A stretch of DNA of 64,000 nucleotides from Mycobacteroides sp. LB1 (GCF_013449725.1 NZ_JACCFF010000001.1:1860001-1924000); one strand, 5' to 3'; shown: positions 8,939-17,996, counted from the stretch's first letter. A program made the numbers and translations. The notes: generated by a model from the letters alone, not told the origin.

Positions 8939-9561
8939 TATCCCTTGAGGAGGCCTTGCATCGTATCGATCTCGGGCTGCTGATTATCGATGATCTGTTG
9001 CGCCAGCTGCTTTGCTGCAGGGTACTGGCCCCCGGAGAGTTCCGCATTCGACATGGCGACCGCGCCCTGGTGATGGGCGATCATCGACTGCAGCCACAGC
9101 TGGTCGAAGGCCTCACCGTTGAGGGTCTTCATCCGGTCCAAAACTGGCGTGTCCACCATGCCAGGCATATGCCCCGCCGGGTCGTGCCCCTCGGGCATTA
9201 CGGGCTTGCCCCAGTTCTTGAGCCATTCGGTGAAGGTGTCGATCTCGGGCTGTTGCGCCGTCTCGATGTTCTTCGCGAGCTCCAGGATCGCGGGGTTGGC
9301 GGTCCGCCCCTCCGTGAACGCGGCCAACTCGACGGCCTGCTGGTGATGCATGATCATCTGCTGGGCGAAGGTCACGTCGGCATCGTTGTGGTCCGAGGCC
9401 GGAGCCGATGCGGTGTTGGTGTCCAGGGTTGTGGACATCCCAGAATGGCCCGAGTGCTCGGATTTCGTTTCGTCGCCCTTTTTATCCGAGCTACACGCTG
9501 ACAGAACCAGCGCCGCAGCGGCGACGCCGGCGATGATGGCCGTCCGAGTTCGGTTTCGCAT
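8938..9561 (-). CDS. DUF305 lipoprotein, probable periplasmic copper binder
   Basis: A 207-aa predicted lipoprotein: basic start, hydrophobic stretch, lipobox LSAC near residue 28, then a His/Asp-rich linker. Two DUF305 repeats follow, each with a His/Met signature (QQMIMHHQQAVELA and QSMIAHHQGAVAMS), plus a Met/His-rich stretch near the middle (HDPAGHMPGM). DUF305 proteins such as CopM bind copper. I chose the ATG at 9561, which gives a clean signal peptide; the longer open frame upstream covers the promoter. It is the first gene of a two-gene operon with ricR, behind two RicR boxes, so its job is probably copper capture outside the membrane. Confidence 0.88.
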   Translation of the reverse strand: MRNRTRTAIIAGVAAAALVLSACSSDKKGDETKSEHSGHSGMSTTLDTNTASAPASDHNDADVTFAQQMIMHHQQAVELAAFTEGRTANPAILELAKNIETAQQPEIDTFTEWLKNWGKPVMPEGHDPAGHMPGMVDTPVLDRMKTLNGEAFDQLWLQSMIAHHQGAVAMSNAELSGGQYPAAKQLAQQIIDNQQPEIDTMQGLLKG

Positions 9562-9580
9562 GCGACCATCGTAACCCAGA

Positions 9581-9595
9581 TACCCCCGTAGGGTA
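9581..9595. promoter_or_regulatory. RicR box 1
   Basis: TACCC-CCGTA-GGGTA is an exact match to the published TACCC-N5-GGGTA RicR operator. It lies 20 bases upstream of the DUF305 start codon. Confidence 0.88.
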
Positions 9596-9613
9596 CAAGG
9601 TTCAGATCTTGCA

Positions 9614-9628
9614 TACCCCTTGAGGGTA
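9614..9628. promoter_or_regulatory. RicR box 2
   Basis: TACCC-CTTGA-GGGTA is a second exact match, 33 bp from the first (about three helical turns). It is only 8 bases from the stop codon of the acyltransferase gene, so it serves the DUF305-ricR operon on the minus strand. Confidence 0.88.
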
Positions 9629-9635
9629 TTAGCCC

Positions 9636-11033
9636 TCAGATGACGGACTCTTCCAGCTGCGTCAGCGCTTCCTCGAGATGAGTGAGGATGCGCTGCAGAT
9701 GCGGCACACTCGTGCGGCATCCGGTCAACCCGAAATGCATCGAAGAGCCGCTGCTGGTGCAGGTGATATTCAACGCCACTCCGTCGATCGGGATGGATGC
9801 CGGGTAACACCCGTCCATCTCGAACCCGTTCCAGAACATATCGGTGCGCGGGCCGGGGACATTGGAAATGATCACGTTGAACGCAGGTGTGGTCCGGTCC
9901 ACCAAACCCGGGACGGCACTGCTCAGTGCGGGGGCGCCGTTGAGGGCGCCGACCAGCATCCGCTGCATGGGCGTCATTTCCGAGAGCACCGACTTGGCGG
10001 CCTGCACCGAGTCCCGGATCGCACTGAACCGCTCCAGCGGATCGGGCTTGTCGGTCGCCAGATTGGCCAGCAGCGCGGTGATCGAGTTCCCCGAGTTCTG
10101 GTCACCCTCCGCCCGGATCGACACCGGGCACATGGCGATCAGCGGCTTATCGGGTAGCGCGTTCTGCTCCTCCAAGTAGGTACGCAGCGCACCCGCACAC
10201 ATGGCCAGCACCACATCGTTGACCGTGCCGCCCAGCGCCTTACCGACCTCCTTGATCCGCGTCATCGACCAGGTTTGCGCCGCGAATCGTCGCGCTCCCC
10301 CGATCGAGACGTTCAGCATCGTGTGCGGTGCCGACAGCGGCCTGACCAGCTGGGGGTCGGACAGCGCGTGCCGTCCGTACTTGAGCAGGCCGGGTGGAAT
10401 CGAGACGACCTGTTTCATCGCACCGGCCGCTCCTCTGACGAGATCCAGCGCCGAGGTATTGGTGGTGCTAACGATGCTGCTCTTGGCGCGCCGTTTCGCC
10501 GGGGCCCACACGGCCTGGCAGTCGCGCGCGTCGGGATCATCGGTCAGCGAGCGCATCATCATCCGCAAGGCACCGACGCCATCGATCACCGCATGGTGCA
10601 TCTTCGTGTAGACGGCCAAGCGTCCGTCCGAAAGCCCTTCCACCACATGCATTTCCCACAAGGGCCGGTGCCTGTCGAGCGGGGAGCTGTGCCAGCGGGA
10701 GGTGACCGTCAGCAGTTCGCGCACGCGGGCCGGGCTCGGCAGCGCCTCGCGGCGCACGTGGTACTCCCAGTCGATCTCATCGTCGATGATCCAGGTGAGG
10801 TTGCCCATGATCGCCAGCGGTTGGCCGGGCCGTTTGCGGAAATCCGATGACACCTCGGTGGTGGACATCAGCTGTTCGTAGAACACCTCGGCGTAATCGG
10901 GGCCGACATCGGGGGGCGGTTTGAACAGCTGCAGACTGCCGACGTGGAATGGGTGCTCCCGCGTTTCCCCGATGAGGAACATCGAGTCACTGACCGGCAT
11001 TAATGGCATACCCGCCATCATTGCTGTCGACAC
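9636..11033 (-). CDS. Wax ester synthase/diacylglycerol acyltransferase (WS/DGAT)
   Basis: A 465-aa member of the mycobacterial Tgs family, which transfers acyl groups from acyl-CoA to diacylglycerol or a long-chain alcohol and makes storage lipid. The catalytic HHxxxDG motif is present as HHAVIDG near residue 144, and a PLW box (HRPLWEMHV) precedes it. The C-terminal half has NVPGP, as in other family members. The start is uncertain: GTG at 11033 has no clear ribosome site; ATGs at 11009 and 11000 give the shorter N-terminus usual in the family. It stands alone, divergent from ilvD. Which of the many paralogues it matches cannot be decided here. Confidence 0.9.
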   Translation of the reverse strand: MSTAMMAGMPLMPVSDSMFLIGETREHPFHVGSLQLFKPPPDVGPDYAEVFYEQLMSTTEVSSDFRKRPGQPLAIMGNLTWIIDDEIDWEYHVRREALPSPARVRELLTVTSRWHSSPLDRHRPLWEMHVVEGLSDGRLAVYTKMHHAVIDGVGALRMMMRSLTDDPDARDCQAVWAPAKRRAKSSIVSTTNTSALDLVRGAAGAMKQVVSIPPGLLKYGRHALSDPQLVRPLSAPHTMLNVSIGGARRFAAQTWSMTRIKEVGKALGGTVNDVVLAMCAGALRTYLEEQNALPDKPLIAMCPVSIRAEGDQNSGNSITALLANLATDKPDPLERFSAIRDSVQAAKSVLSEMTPMQRMLVGALNGAPALSSAVPGLVDRTTPAFNVIISNVPGPRTDMFWNGFEMDGCYPASIPIDGVALNITCTSSGSSMHFGLTGCRTSVPHLQRILTHLEEALTQLEESVI

Positions 11034-11086
11034 GCCGTTTTGCGGCGGTTTCGTAACGCACGTTTCCGCCAGGAGGCGGCGTGTCG
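11028..11086. repeat. Palindromic intergenic element, copy A
   Basis: About 59 bp bounded by 10-bp inverted arms (11028-11037 and 11077-11086; core GACACGCCG/CGGCGTGTC). It has an inner GGCGG/CCGCC pair and the conserved core GGCGGTTTCGTAACGCAC at 11044-11061. A related element, with 17 of 18 core bases the same, lies at 17997-18057 in the opposite orientation. It sits between divergent WS/DGAT and ilvD. It may be a REP-like repeat or a shared regulatory site. Confidence 0.75.
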
Positions 11087-11131
11087 GCGGCCGAGAAATC
11101 GCGCTTGCATCGGCGAGGGATACTTAACCCC

Positions 11132-12835
11132 ATGTCAGCCCCGCAGCAGCCCGATATCAAGCCCAGAAGCCGCGACGTCACCGACGGCCTGGAGAAGACC
11201 GCCGCCCGTGGGATGCTGCGCGCGGTAGGCATGGGAGACGACGACTGGGCCAAGCCGCAGATCGGCGTCGGCTCGTCGTGGAACGAGATCACCCCCTGCA
11301 ACATGTCGCTGCAGCGGCTCGCGAAGTCGGTCAAAGAGGGTGTGCACGAGGCCGGCGGCTATCCGCTGGAGTTCGGCACAATCTCGGTGTCCGACGGCAT
11401 CTCGATGGGCCATGAGGGTATGCACTTTTCACTGGTGTCCCGTGAGGTGATCGCCGACAGCGTCGAGACCGTGATGCAGGCAGAGCGACTGGACGGGTCC
11501 GTGCTGCTGGCCGGATGCGATAAGTCGATCCCCGGAATGCTCATGGCTGCAGCACGTTTGGACCTGGCCTCGGTGTTCTTCTACAACGGTTCGATCATGC
11601 CGGGTAAGGCCAAGCTCACCGACGGCACCGAAAAGGAAGTCACCATCATCGACGCCTTCGAGGCTGTCGGCGCCTGCGCCCGCGGTCTGATGTCGCGCGC
11701 GGACGTCGACATCATCGAACGCGCCATCTGTCCGGGTGAGGGCGCCTGCGGCGGTATGTACACCGCCAACACCATGGCCAGTGCGGCCGAGGCTCTGGGA
11801 ATGTCATTGCCGGGCAGCGCATCTCCGGTCGCAGTCGACAAGCGCCGTGAAGAGTACGCTCGCCGCAGCGGCCACGCTGTCGTGGAGATGCTGCGGCGAG
11901 GCATCACTGCGCGCGACATCCTCACCAAGGAGGCCTTCGAGAACGCCATCGCCGTGGTGATGGCGTTCGGCGGTTCCACCAACGCGGTGTTGCATTTGTT
12001 GGCCATCGCCAAGGAAGCAGAGGTCGAGCTGACCCTCGACGATTTCACCCGCGTCGGCAAGAAGGTGCCGCACCTGGCCGATGTGAAACCCTTTGGCCGC
12101 CACGTGATGAAGGATGTCGACGAGATCGGTGGCGTCCCGGTGGTCATGAAGGCACTGCTGGATGCCGGCCTGCTGCACGGTGATTGCCTCACGGTCACGG
12201 GTCAGACCATGGCCGAGAATCTCGCGCACATCGCGCCACCGGACCCGGATGGCAAGGTGCTGCGCGCGATGAACAACCCGATCCACCCGACGGGCGGCAT
12301 CACCATCCTGCACGGCTCGCTGGCACCGGAGGGCGCCGTGGTCAAGTCGGCGGGCTTCGATTCCGATGTGTTCGAGGGCACCGCACGGGTTTTCGAGCGG
12401 GAACGGGCAGCGCTCGATGCGCTGGAGGACGGCACCATTACCCATGGCGACGTCGTCGTCATCCGCTATGAGGGTCCCAAGGGCGGCCCCGGCATGCGCG
12501 AGATGCTGGCCATCACCGGCGCCATCAAGGGCGCCGGGCTAGGCAAGGACGTGCTGCTGATGACCGACGGACGCTTCTCCGGCGGCACCACCGGTCTGTG
12601 CGTCGGACATATCGCACCAGAGGCCGTGGACGGCGGACCCATCGCATTCGTCAAGGACGGCGACCGGATCCGGCTCGACGTTGCCAACGGAAATCTCGAC
12701 CTACTCGTCGACGAGGCCGAACTTGCCAAGCGCCGTGAGGGATTCGAGCCGCTCCCGCCGCGGTACAAGACCGGGGTGCTGGCCAAGTACGTCAAGCTGG
12801 TGCAGTCGGCCGCCGTCGGCGCGGTCTGCGGCTAG
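11132..12835 (+). CDS. ilvD: Dihydroxy-acid dehydratase IlvD
   Basis: A 567-aa IlvD/Edd-family enzyme. It dehydrates 2,3-dihydroxy-isovalerate and -methylvalerate in valine, leucine and isoleucine synthesis. The iron-sulfur ligand cysteines lie in GCDKSIPG and in [14 protein letters not shown], and the [10 protein letters not shown] substrate motif is near the C-terminus. The start at 11132 gives the sequence [15 protein letters not shown] close to the N-terminus, like Rv0189c; GAGGGA lies about 11 bases upstream. An in-frame ATG at 11081 overlaps the palindromic element and is unlikely. The stop codon overlaps the convergent TetR gene by 4 bases. Confidence 0.97.
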   Translation: MSAPQQPDIKPRSRDVTDGLEKTAARGMLRAVGMGDDDWAKPQIGVGSSWNEITPCNMSLQRLAKSVKEGVHEAGGYPLEFGTISVSDGISMGHEGMHFSLVSREVIADSVETVMQAERLDGSVLLAGCDKSIPGMLMAAARLDLASVFFYNGSIMPGKAKLTDGTEKEVTIIDAFEAVGACARGLMSRADVDIIERAICPGEGACGGMYTANTMASAAEALGMSLPGSASPVAVDKRREEYARRSGHAVVEMLRRGITARDILTKEAFENAIAVVMAFGGSTNAVLHLLAIAKEAEVELTLDDFTRVGKKVPHLADVKPFGRHVMKDVDEIGGVPVVMKALLDAGLLHGDCLTVTGQTMAENLAHIAPPDPDGKVLRAMNNPIHPTGGITILHGSLAPEGAVVKSAGFDSDVFEGTARVFERERAALDALEDGTITHGDVVVIRYEGPKGGPGMREMLAITGAIKGAGLGKDVLLMTDGRFSGGTTGLCVGHIAPEAVDGGPIAFVKDGDRIRLDVANGNLDLLVDEAELAKRREGFEPLPPRYKTGVLAKYVKLVQSAAVGAVCG

Positions 12836-13572
12836 GCCGGAGCGATTCGCCCCGGATCGCGGTATTGCTCCACGGTCCGAGCGATTTCCTCGGGCTCCGA
12901 CAGGGGTTCCTCCCTAGCGAGGTACACGCCACCGGACCGCAGGGTGTCATCGATCAGCAGCCAGATCCAGCGGACCAGATCGTCGATCAAGCGTTCCTGT
13001 GAGGTGCCGCCCGGGTTGTCCAGCCAATGCCCCGCGGCGGTCTCGACCATCCCGACGATGCTCATCGCCGAAAGTTCCGTATCGGCCTCGACCCCGAATG
13101 CGCCCACGTATACCCCGAAGACCTGACCCAGCTGCGTGCCGATCGAGAACTTGATATCGGTGATGGCGTCGTGGGCGTCGGAATCTTCGGCCAGCGAGCA
13201 GCGAGCCAGATAGCGGTACAGGTTGCGGTGCCCAACGAGGAAGCGCACGTGCGCGCCGACACCGGCCTCAATGATCTGCCCCATCGAGCCGTGCGGCTGC
13301 CAGACCGGTGCGAGCTCGGCAATCATCATCTCGCTGGCGCGCTGCGCGATCGCGCGTTGGAGGTCCGCGGCACAGGTGAAATGCCGGTACAGCTTGGTCC
13401 GGGTGACTCCGACATACACCGCGATCTGCTCGGTAGACGTCTGCGGGCCGTGTTCCGCGATGGCGGCGAGAGCGGCGTCGACGAACTCGACGCGGCGGCG
13501 CTCACGCTGACCGCTCCATCTGCTCACTACCCCGTCCCGCACCTCTGGCTGCACGGATCTCACCCTAGCCAA
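12832..13572 (-). CDS. TetR-family regulator, divergent from aldehyde dehydrogenase
   Basis: About 246 aa, with a helix-turn-helix around residues 28-75 ([14 protein letters not shown], then [17 protein letters not shown]) and a helical C-terminal ligand domain. The start is uncertain: TTG 13572, GTG 13563 and GTG 13554 are all in frame; the last has AGGGTGAG just upstream and is attractive. It is transcribed away from the aldehyde dehydrogenase gene, and the 160-bp gap holds two identical-architecture operators. So it probably represses itself and that dehydrogenase. Its 3' end overlaps ilvD on the other strand. The ligand is unknown. Confidence 0.88.
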   Translation of the reverse strand: MARVRSVQPEVRDGVVSRWSGQRERRRVEFVDAALAAIAEHGPQTSTEQIAVYVGVTRTKLYRHFTCAADLQRAIAQRASEMMIAELAPVWQPHGSMGQIIEAGVGAHVRFLVGHRNLYRYLARCSLAEDSDAHDAITDIKFSIGTQLGQVFGVYVGAFGVEADTELSAMSIVGMVETAAGHWLDNPGGTSQERLIDDLVRWIWLLIDDTLRSGGVYLAREEPLSEPEEIARTVEQYRDPGRIAPA

Positions 13573-13578
13573 TCAAGT

Positions 13579-13619
13579 GGTACATCGCGTACCATTTGCG
13601 CACTGGTACGCCACGTACC
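13579..13619. promoter_or_regulatory. Tandem GGTAC-N5-GTACC operators
   Basis: Two palindromes of the same form: GGTAC-ATCGC-GTACC at 13579-13593 and GGTAC-GCCAC-GTACC at 13605-13619. Their centres are 26 bp apart, with the spacers unrelated in sequence. They lie directly upstream of the TetR start and about 115 bp from the dehydrogenase start. This is the expected layout for cooperative TetR dimers. Confidence 0.8.
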
Positions 13620-13732
13620 TGTGCGCAGTACGCTCGATCCTGACGAACCGGGAAGAAGCCCAGGCCCCACCCCGTACCGTCAAACGACCATGACGCACTC
13701 CTCGAATTCGACAAGAGCGTGAGCAGACAAAT

Positions 13733-15439
13733 ATGACCGACGTGCAGATCGAATCCCCGGTAGACCAGGCATTGCAAGACTTGGTCGATGGCGAAAAGGC
13801 TTGGGCCGAAATCTCTCTGGAAAAACGGTTGCGACTACTGGCAGATGCCCGCCAGCGCGTGATCGACAACGCCGAGCAGTGGGTGCAGGCCGCGGCGTTC
13901 CAGATCAAGAAGCTCGACCCGGACTCCCCACTAGTCGGCGAGGAATGGATCTCGGGCCCGTACGCCGTCGCGGGGGCCATCGCCGCCCTCATCGCAAGCC
14001 TCGAGAATCTGCAGGCCGGTCAGAGCCCGTTGCGTGACGCCAAGTTCGGGGTCACCCCCGGTGGACGCACCACGGTTTCGGTATTGCCGCTCAATATCTT
14101 CGACAGCCTGCTGCTGTCCGGATTCAGTGCCGAGCTGTGGTTGCAGCCCGGCGTGGACCAGGCCGAGGCGCTGCGTACCGCGGGCCTGGCACAACACGAT
14201 CCCAGCCAAACCCACGGGGTGGGCGCGGTGCTCGGCGCGGGCAACATCACCTCGATCGCGCCGCTGGACACCCTTTACGAACTGTTCGCCAACAATCGCG
14301 TGGTGGCGCTGAAGCTGAATCCCATCACCGACCCGCTGCTACCGGTGTTCGCCGCCGTACTTCAGCCCTTCATCGAGATCGGCGCGGTGCGGATCCTCAC
14401 CGGCGGCGCCGACGTCGGCACGTACCTGGTGCATCACCAGCTGGTGGATCACGTCCACATGACCGGCAGCTCGGTCACCCACGACGCCATTGTGTTCGGC
14501 ACCGGCGATGAGGGCGCGCAGCGCAAGGCCGCCAATCAACCGGTCCTGGACAAGGCGATCACCAGCGAGCTCGGCGGCGTTTCGCCAACAATCGTGGTGC
14601 CCGGCGAATGGAGCTCCTCCGATATCGAGTTCCAGGCCCGCCACGTCGCCACCCAGCGGTTGCACAACAACGGGTACAACTGCATCGCCTCGCAGGTCGT
14701 GGTGCTCTCCAGGGCGTGGCCGCAGCGCGAGGAATTCCTTGCGGCGCTGCGCAAGGCCGTCGACGAGGCACCGCCCCGTCCCGCCTACTACCCCGGTTCG
14801 GATGACCGAGTGGCAGGTGCACAACAGTCCTATCCCAGTGCCGAACGGCTCGGGCAGAACGGTGCGCGGGTCTTGGTCGTCGATCCCGAGGATCGGACTG
14901 CACTGCTGCGCACCGAGTATTTCGGGCCGGTGCTCGGTGTCATCGAACTGAGCTCCGACGGGTCGGAGTACCTGCTGGAGGCCGCACGTGTTGCCAACGA
15001 AGAATTCGTCGGAACCCTCGGGGTGAACATCCTCGCGCACCCCGACACCATTGAGCAGCTCGGATCGAATTTCGACACCCTGGTCGAGGACCTGCAGTAC
15101 GGCACCGTCGCCATCAACGCCTGGACTGGCGTGGGTTACCTGACCCCCTCCGCCACCTGGGGCGCATTCCCCGGCCATGCCCTGAACGATGTGCAGAGCG
15201 GAATCGGCGTGGTGCACAACGGCTTCCTGGTCGAGAAGCCGGAACGCACCGTGGTTCGCGGACCGTTCCGGCCGTTCCCGCGGTCGGTGGTGCACGGTGA
15301 ATGGGCACTGTCCCCGAAGCCGCCGTGGTTCGTGAGCAATGCCACCGCGGCGAGCACCGGCCAACTGCTGGTCGACTTCGCCGGTAAGCCCAGCCTGCTG
15401 AAAGTCCCGCGGATCTTCATCTCCGCGCTGCGGGGCTGA
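13733..15439 (+). CDS. Aldehyde dehydrogenase superfamily protein
   Basis: A 568-aa protein, some 70 residues longer than a typical aldehyde dehydrogenase. Conserved positions are visible: Asn in VLPLNIFD (the usual PWNFP), Glu in ELGGVSP, the nucleophile Cys in NNGYNC, and Glu in EYFGPVLG. The nucleotide-loop motif is altered: MTGSSVTHDA lacks the second Gly of the usual GSxxxG, so cofactor binding may differ. The extra length is in the C-terminal part. It is probably controlled by the divergent TetR gene. Likely an NAD(P)-dependent oxidation of an unknown aldehyde; the substrate cannot be read from the sequence. Confidence 0.87.
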   Translation: MTDVQIESPVDQALQDLVDGEKAWAEISLEKRLRLLADARQRVIDNAEQWVQAAAFQIKKLDPDSPLVGEEWISGPYAVAGAIAALIASLENLQAGQSPLRDAKFGVTPGGRTTVSVLPLNIFDSLLLSGFSAELWLQPGVDQAEALRTAGLAQHDPSQTHGVGAVLGAGNITSIAPLDTLYELFANNRVVALKLNPITDPLLPVFAAVLQPFIEIGAVRILTGGADVGTYLVHHQLVDHVHMTGSSVTHDAIVFGTGDEGAQRKAANQPVLDKAITSELGGVSPTIVVPGEWSSSDIEFQARHVATQRLHNNGYNCIASQVVVLSRAWPQREEFLAALRKAVDEAPPRPAYYPGSDDRVAGAQQSYPSAERLGQNGARVLVVDPEDRTALLRTEYFGPVLGVIELSSDGSEYLLEAARVANEEFVGTLGVNILAHPDTIEQLGSNFDTLVEDLQYGTVAINAWTGVGYLTPSATWGAFPGHALNDVQSGIGVVHNGFLVEKPERTVVRGPFRPFPRSVVHGEWALSPKPPWFVSNATAASTGQLLVDFAGKPSLLKVPRIFISALRG

Positions 15440-15443
15440 GGAT

Positions 15444-15887
15444 TTACGACGGCCACCTGATGGTGGTCGTCGGGGTGAATATCCGCGTGGGACTAATTCG
15501 CGGGAAATTGAAGGGTGTAGGGGTTGGTGTGCGCGGGCGTGGCGGCAGGTAGGTGAAGATGTCGATGAAGTACATGATTCCGCCGACGAGCAGTGACAAT
15601 CCGATGGCCAGCAGGATCAGATCCCACGGATCAAATGTGGCGGAGCCAGTGGAATCGGCGAGGTACCGGTACGCGATTCGCGTGAAGAGCACAAGTGCCG
15701 TCGCTCCACAGATAACGAAGAAGATCGACAGGCAAGTGTTGAGAAAGGCCATGTGCTGGGAGCCGGCAGAGTAGGCCACCGCGTTTCCCCAGCGGCTGGC
15801 CATTAACGCGCCTAGGCCGAGTACTGCGGGGACACTGACCCCCACGATGACTTTTCCCAAGATGTCGCGATAGTCGACAAGTGCCAT
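15444..15887 (-). CDS. Small membrane protein, Rv0188-like
   Basis: A 147-aa protein with three hydrophobic segments (about residues 12-32, 46-70 and 87-110), then a Pro/Thr-rich cytoplasmic or periplasmic tail with repeated TPTP and PRTPT-type units. There are no recognised catalytic motifs. AAAGGAG sits 7 bases upstream of the ATG, so the start is good. It is convergent with the aldehyde dehydrogenase (4-base gap). The position between ilvD and the O-methyltransferase matches Rv0188, a membrane protein of similar size with no assigned function. Confidence 0.78.
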   Translation of the reverse strand: MALVDYRDILGKVIVGVSVPAVLGLGALMASRWGNAVAYSAGSQHMAFLNTCLSIFFVICGATALVLFTRIAYRYLADSTGSATFDPWDLILLAIGLSLLVGGIMYFIDIFTYLPPRPRTPTPTPFNFPRISPTRIFTPTTTIRWPS

Positions 15888-15989
15888 TACCGGCTCCTTT
15901 TTGGCCGCAACGAGAACGGGCTACGTGTTAATACCACGACGTTTGCGTGCATAACTCAAAATTCAGGAATCGGGCGTACCCTCGCGGAA

Positions 15990-16634
15990 GTGACTCTCTC
16001 CCAATCAGTGTGGACCGATACCGACGACTACCTGGAGCGCACCGTCGCTACTGACGCCGCCGAGCTGAATCACATTCGGCAGGCACAGGAGGAGGGCGGC
16101 CTGCCGGATATCGCGGTATCGGCCGCGCAGGGCAAATTCCTGTACCTGCTGGCGACGATCGCCAAGGCCCGCCGCGTGCTGGAGATCGGGACGCTCGGCG
16201 GCTACAGCACCGCATGGCTCGCCAAGGCGGTCGGGTCCGAGGGTGCAGTGGTGACCCTCGAGTTCGATCCCAAGCATGCCGCCGTCGCTCAGTCCAGCCT
16301 GGAGCGCGCCGCGCTCGCCGAACGTGTGGAGATCTTGGTGGGCCCGGCGCTCGATTCACTTCCCTCGGTCGAGGGACCGTTCGATCTGGTGTTCATCGAC
16401 GCCGACAAGTCCAACAATCCGAGCTACCTCGATTGGGCGCTGCGACTAACAGAGCCCGGGGCAGTGATTGTGGTGGACAACGTGATTCGCTGGATATCCG
16501 AGGAGGGCCCGAACGCCGAGGGCACTCGCCAGGCACTGGAGCGGCTGGGTTCTGATCCACGTCTGGATGCCACCGCGCTGCAGACAGTCGGCGTTAAGGG
16601 CTGGGACGGGCTGGCCATCGCCGTCGTGCGCTAG
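15990..16634 (+). CDS. SAM-dependent O-methyltransferase, Rv0187-like
   Basis: A 214-aa class I methyltransferase of the caffeoyl-CoA/catechol O-methyltransferase type (Methyltransf_3). SAM motif I is VLEIGTLGGYSTAW near residue 62; the acidic loop after strand 2 is VTLEFD, and the metal/catalytic segment FDLVFIDADK is near residue 130. It begins with GTG at 15990 with only a weak ribosome site. The natural substrate is unknown; the family acts on catechol-like hydroxyls and needs a divalent metal. Its stop overlaps the convergent metallohydrolase gene by 4 bases. Confidence 0.9.
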   Translation: MTLSQSVWTDTDDYLERTVATDAAELNHIRQAQEEGGLPDIAVSAAQGKFLYLLATIAKARRVLEIGTLGGYSTAWLAKAVGSEGAVVTLEFDPKHAAVAQSSLERAALAERVEILVGPALDSLPSVEGPFDLVFIDADKSNNPSYLDWALRLTEPGAVIVVDNVIRWISEEGPNAEGTRQALERLGSDPRLDATALQTVGVKGWDGLAIAVVR

Positions 16635-17095
16635 CGCACTCCCTCGCGGGCGTAGACGGTGCGCAGGATGAACTCCACCTCCGGCCCCATCGCCAGCCCC
16701 GCCAGCTCGGGATAGAGGGCGACGAACTCGTGCCCGTGCGCCGGAACGTCCTGCGGGCACAGGTGATGCGCCAACTCGTGCAGGATCACCAGTTCACGCA
16801 TGGCCCAGACACTTCCGTTGCGATCGTCGGGAACGGCGATGGCCGCCCGGTCTCCGTCGCGTTCGTAGTGGGCAGCGGCGGCCCCGCGGCGGGCACGCAC
16901 CGTGAGCGGTCCAGCGGACCATCTGCTCCCAACGAGAGCCAGCACATCGTCGACATACCGCTGGACCGACTCGACCGACGCGAACCGGGCCTCGGGCGGA
17001 AGCGTCAGGTTGGCCCCGAAGAAGTCGATATCGCGCCGACTGTGGCTCGCGGCCCGCTCGAAGATGGCGCGGACAAACTCCTCGGCGGCGTACAC
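16631..17095 (-). CDS. TIGR04338-family putative metallohydrolase
   Basis: About 154 aa with a zinc-protease-like motif HELAHHLCP near residue 106, followed by HGHEF, which could supply a third ligand. Family members occur only in Actinobacteria near a DUF2786 gene, as here, and their function is unknown. The annotated GTG at 17095 gives VYAAEEF, whereas relatives usually begin several residues earlier (...QRAKVYAAE). Codons RDTQRAK are in frame upstream, but only CTG or ATT could start them inside the DUF2786 gene. So either the family N-terminus is shortened or a rare start codon is used, with translation coupled to the upstream gene. Confidence 0.82.
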   Translation of the reverse strand: MYAAEEFVRAIFERAASHSRRDIDFFGANLTLPPEARFASVESVQRYVDDVLALVGSRWSAGPLTVRARRGAAAAHYERDGDRAAIAVPDDRNGSVWAMRELVILHELAHHLCPQDVPAHGHEFVALYPELAGLAMGPEVEFILRTVYAREGVR

Positions 17096-17127
17096 CTTGG
17101 CGCGCTGGGTGTCGCGCGGACGGTCGC

Positions 17128-17910
17128 TCAGGTCTGCTCCAATGCGCCACGGGCACCAGCCAATTCGGAGCTGGCACCGAGCCGTGCCCGCCGGCCCGCA
17201 CGGTCACCCGCCCGTCGAGCATGCGAGGAATACCCTGCAGAAGCATTCACCGCGCGCCACCGCCCGCGCGCCACGGAGGTGTCCTTGTAGAAGTCGCGCA
17301 ACTCGATGTCCTTGTCACGCAACACCAGTTCGGTTCCCGTACCACGCCTCTCGGTTTTGACAGCCTCGGCGCGCGCCTCCTGCCGAGCATCGGTCAGCCG
17401 CTGTCCCACCCGCGTCCCGAAGGCCAGCTGGAAGTTGAGGCGGGCGGTGATGGTCGGGGTCGGGCGGTGCGCCCCGGAGCTGATGTAGGCGTCGGAGGCC
17501 CTGACCATCTGAACGACCAGGCTGGCGTAGAGGGCGTGGACGGCATCGATGTCCTCGGCGAAGCCGTAGGCGTACACGTAGGTCGAGTTGGACGCTACAT
17601 CGCACGTGACGTCGTTGGCGCCGGCGATCAATGCGAACAGGTTGACGTAGGTCCGCAGGCCACGGGTGCCCGCCTCGCCGATGGTGATGGTGCGCTGAAT
17701 GGGCCGCGCCTGGGCGTCTCGTTTCGCCGAGTGCGCACGAGCGACCGCCAAGTCGATCGAGGTCGCGGTGGCTAGTCGCTGCGCCGCCGCCATGAAGGCC
17801 TCGGCCTCGTGGGCGTTGTCGGTGCCCTCGGCCTGACGGAGCAGAGCGGCGATCCGCGAGAGCTGCTTGTCCTCTGTCACGAAGGCCAGGTTAGGCGAGC
17901 GCAGGGACAT
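17128..17910 (-). CDS. DUF2786 domain protein
   Basis: A 260-aa protein with an N-terminal DUF2786 segment (LSRIAALLRQAEGTDNAHEAEAFMAAAQRLA), typical of a family of unknown function, followed by a mixed helical region and a basic, Arg/Ala-rich C-terminal tail (RRAGDRAGRRARLG), which may contact nucleic acid. The start is set at ATG 17910, giving MSLRSPNL; a longer form would begin at 17946 inside a palindrome. It forms a two-gene unit with the TIGR04338 metallohydrolase directly downstream; the same pair lies next to the monoacylglycerol lipase in M. tuberculosis (Rv0184-Rv0185). The pairing suggests a shared task, which is not known. Confidence 0.82.
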   Translation of the reverse strand: MSLRSPNLAFVTEDKQLSRIAALLRQAEGTDNAHEAEAFMAAAQRLATATSIDLAVARAHSAKRDAQARPIQRTITIGEAGTRGLRTYVNLFALIAGANDVTCDVASNSTYVYAYGFAEDIDAVHALYASLVVQMVRASDAYISSGAHRPTPTITARLNFQLAFGTRVGQRLTDARQEARAEAVKTERRGTGTELVLRDKDIELRDFYKDTSVARGRWRAVNASAGYSSHARRAGDRAGRRARLGASSELAGARGALEQT

Positions 17911-17940
17911 GCCGCGGCACCCCCGCATCCCCCACATTTC

Positions 17941-17958
17941 TGACAACCTTGGTTGTCA
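17941..17958. promoter_or_regulatory. 18-bp palindrome upstream of the DUF2786 gene
   Basis: TGACAACC-TT-GGTTGTCA is a perfect inverted repeat with 8-bp arms, about 30 bases upstream of the chosen start of the DUF2786-metallohydrolase pair. It looks like a dimeric repressor or activator site; no adjacent regulator gene explains it. Confidence 0.6.
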
Positions 17959-17996
17959 AGTCGTTCCGGTTGTGTTTCGATGGCCACAACCGGCCA

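Noticed and set aside
11028..11086. Insertion sequence end or MITE with transposase
   Set aside because: No transposase ORF or target-site duplication is visible; kept only as a palindromic repeat.
14339..15364. 341-aa antisense frame within the aldehyde dehydrogenase
   Set aside because: Shadow of a gene with clear catalytic motifs; no start signal.
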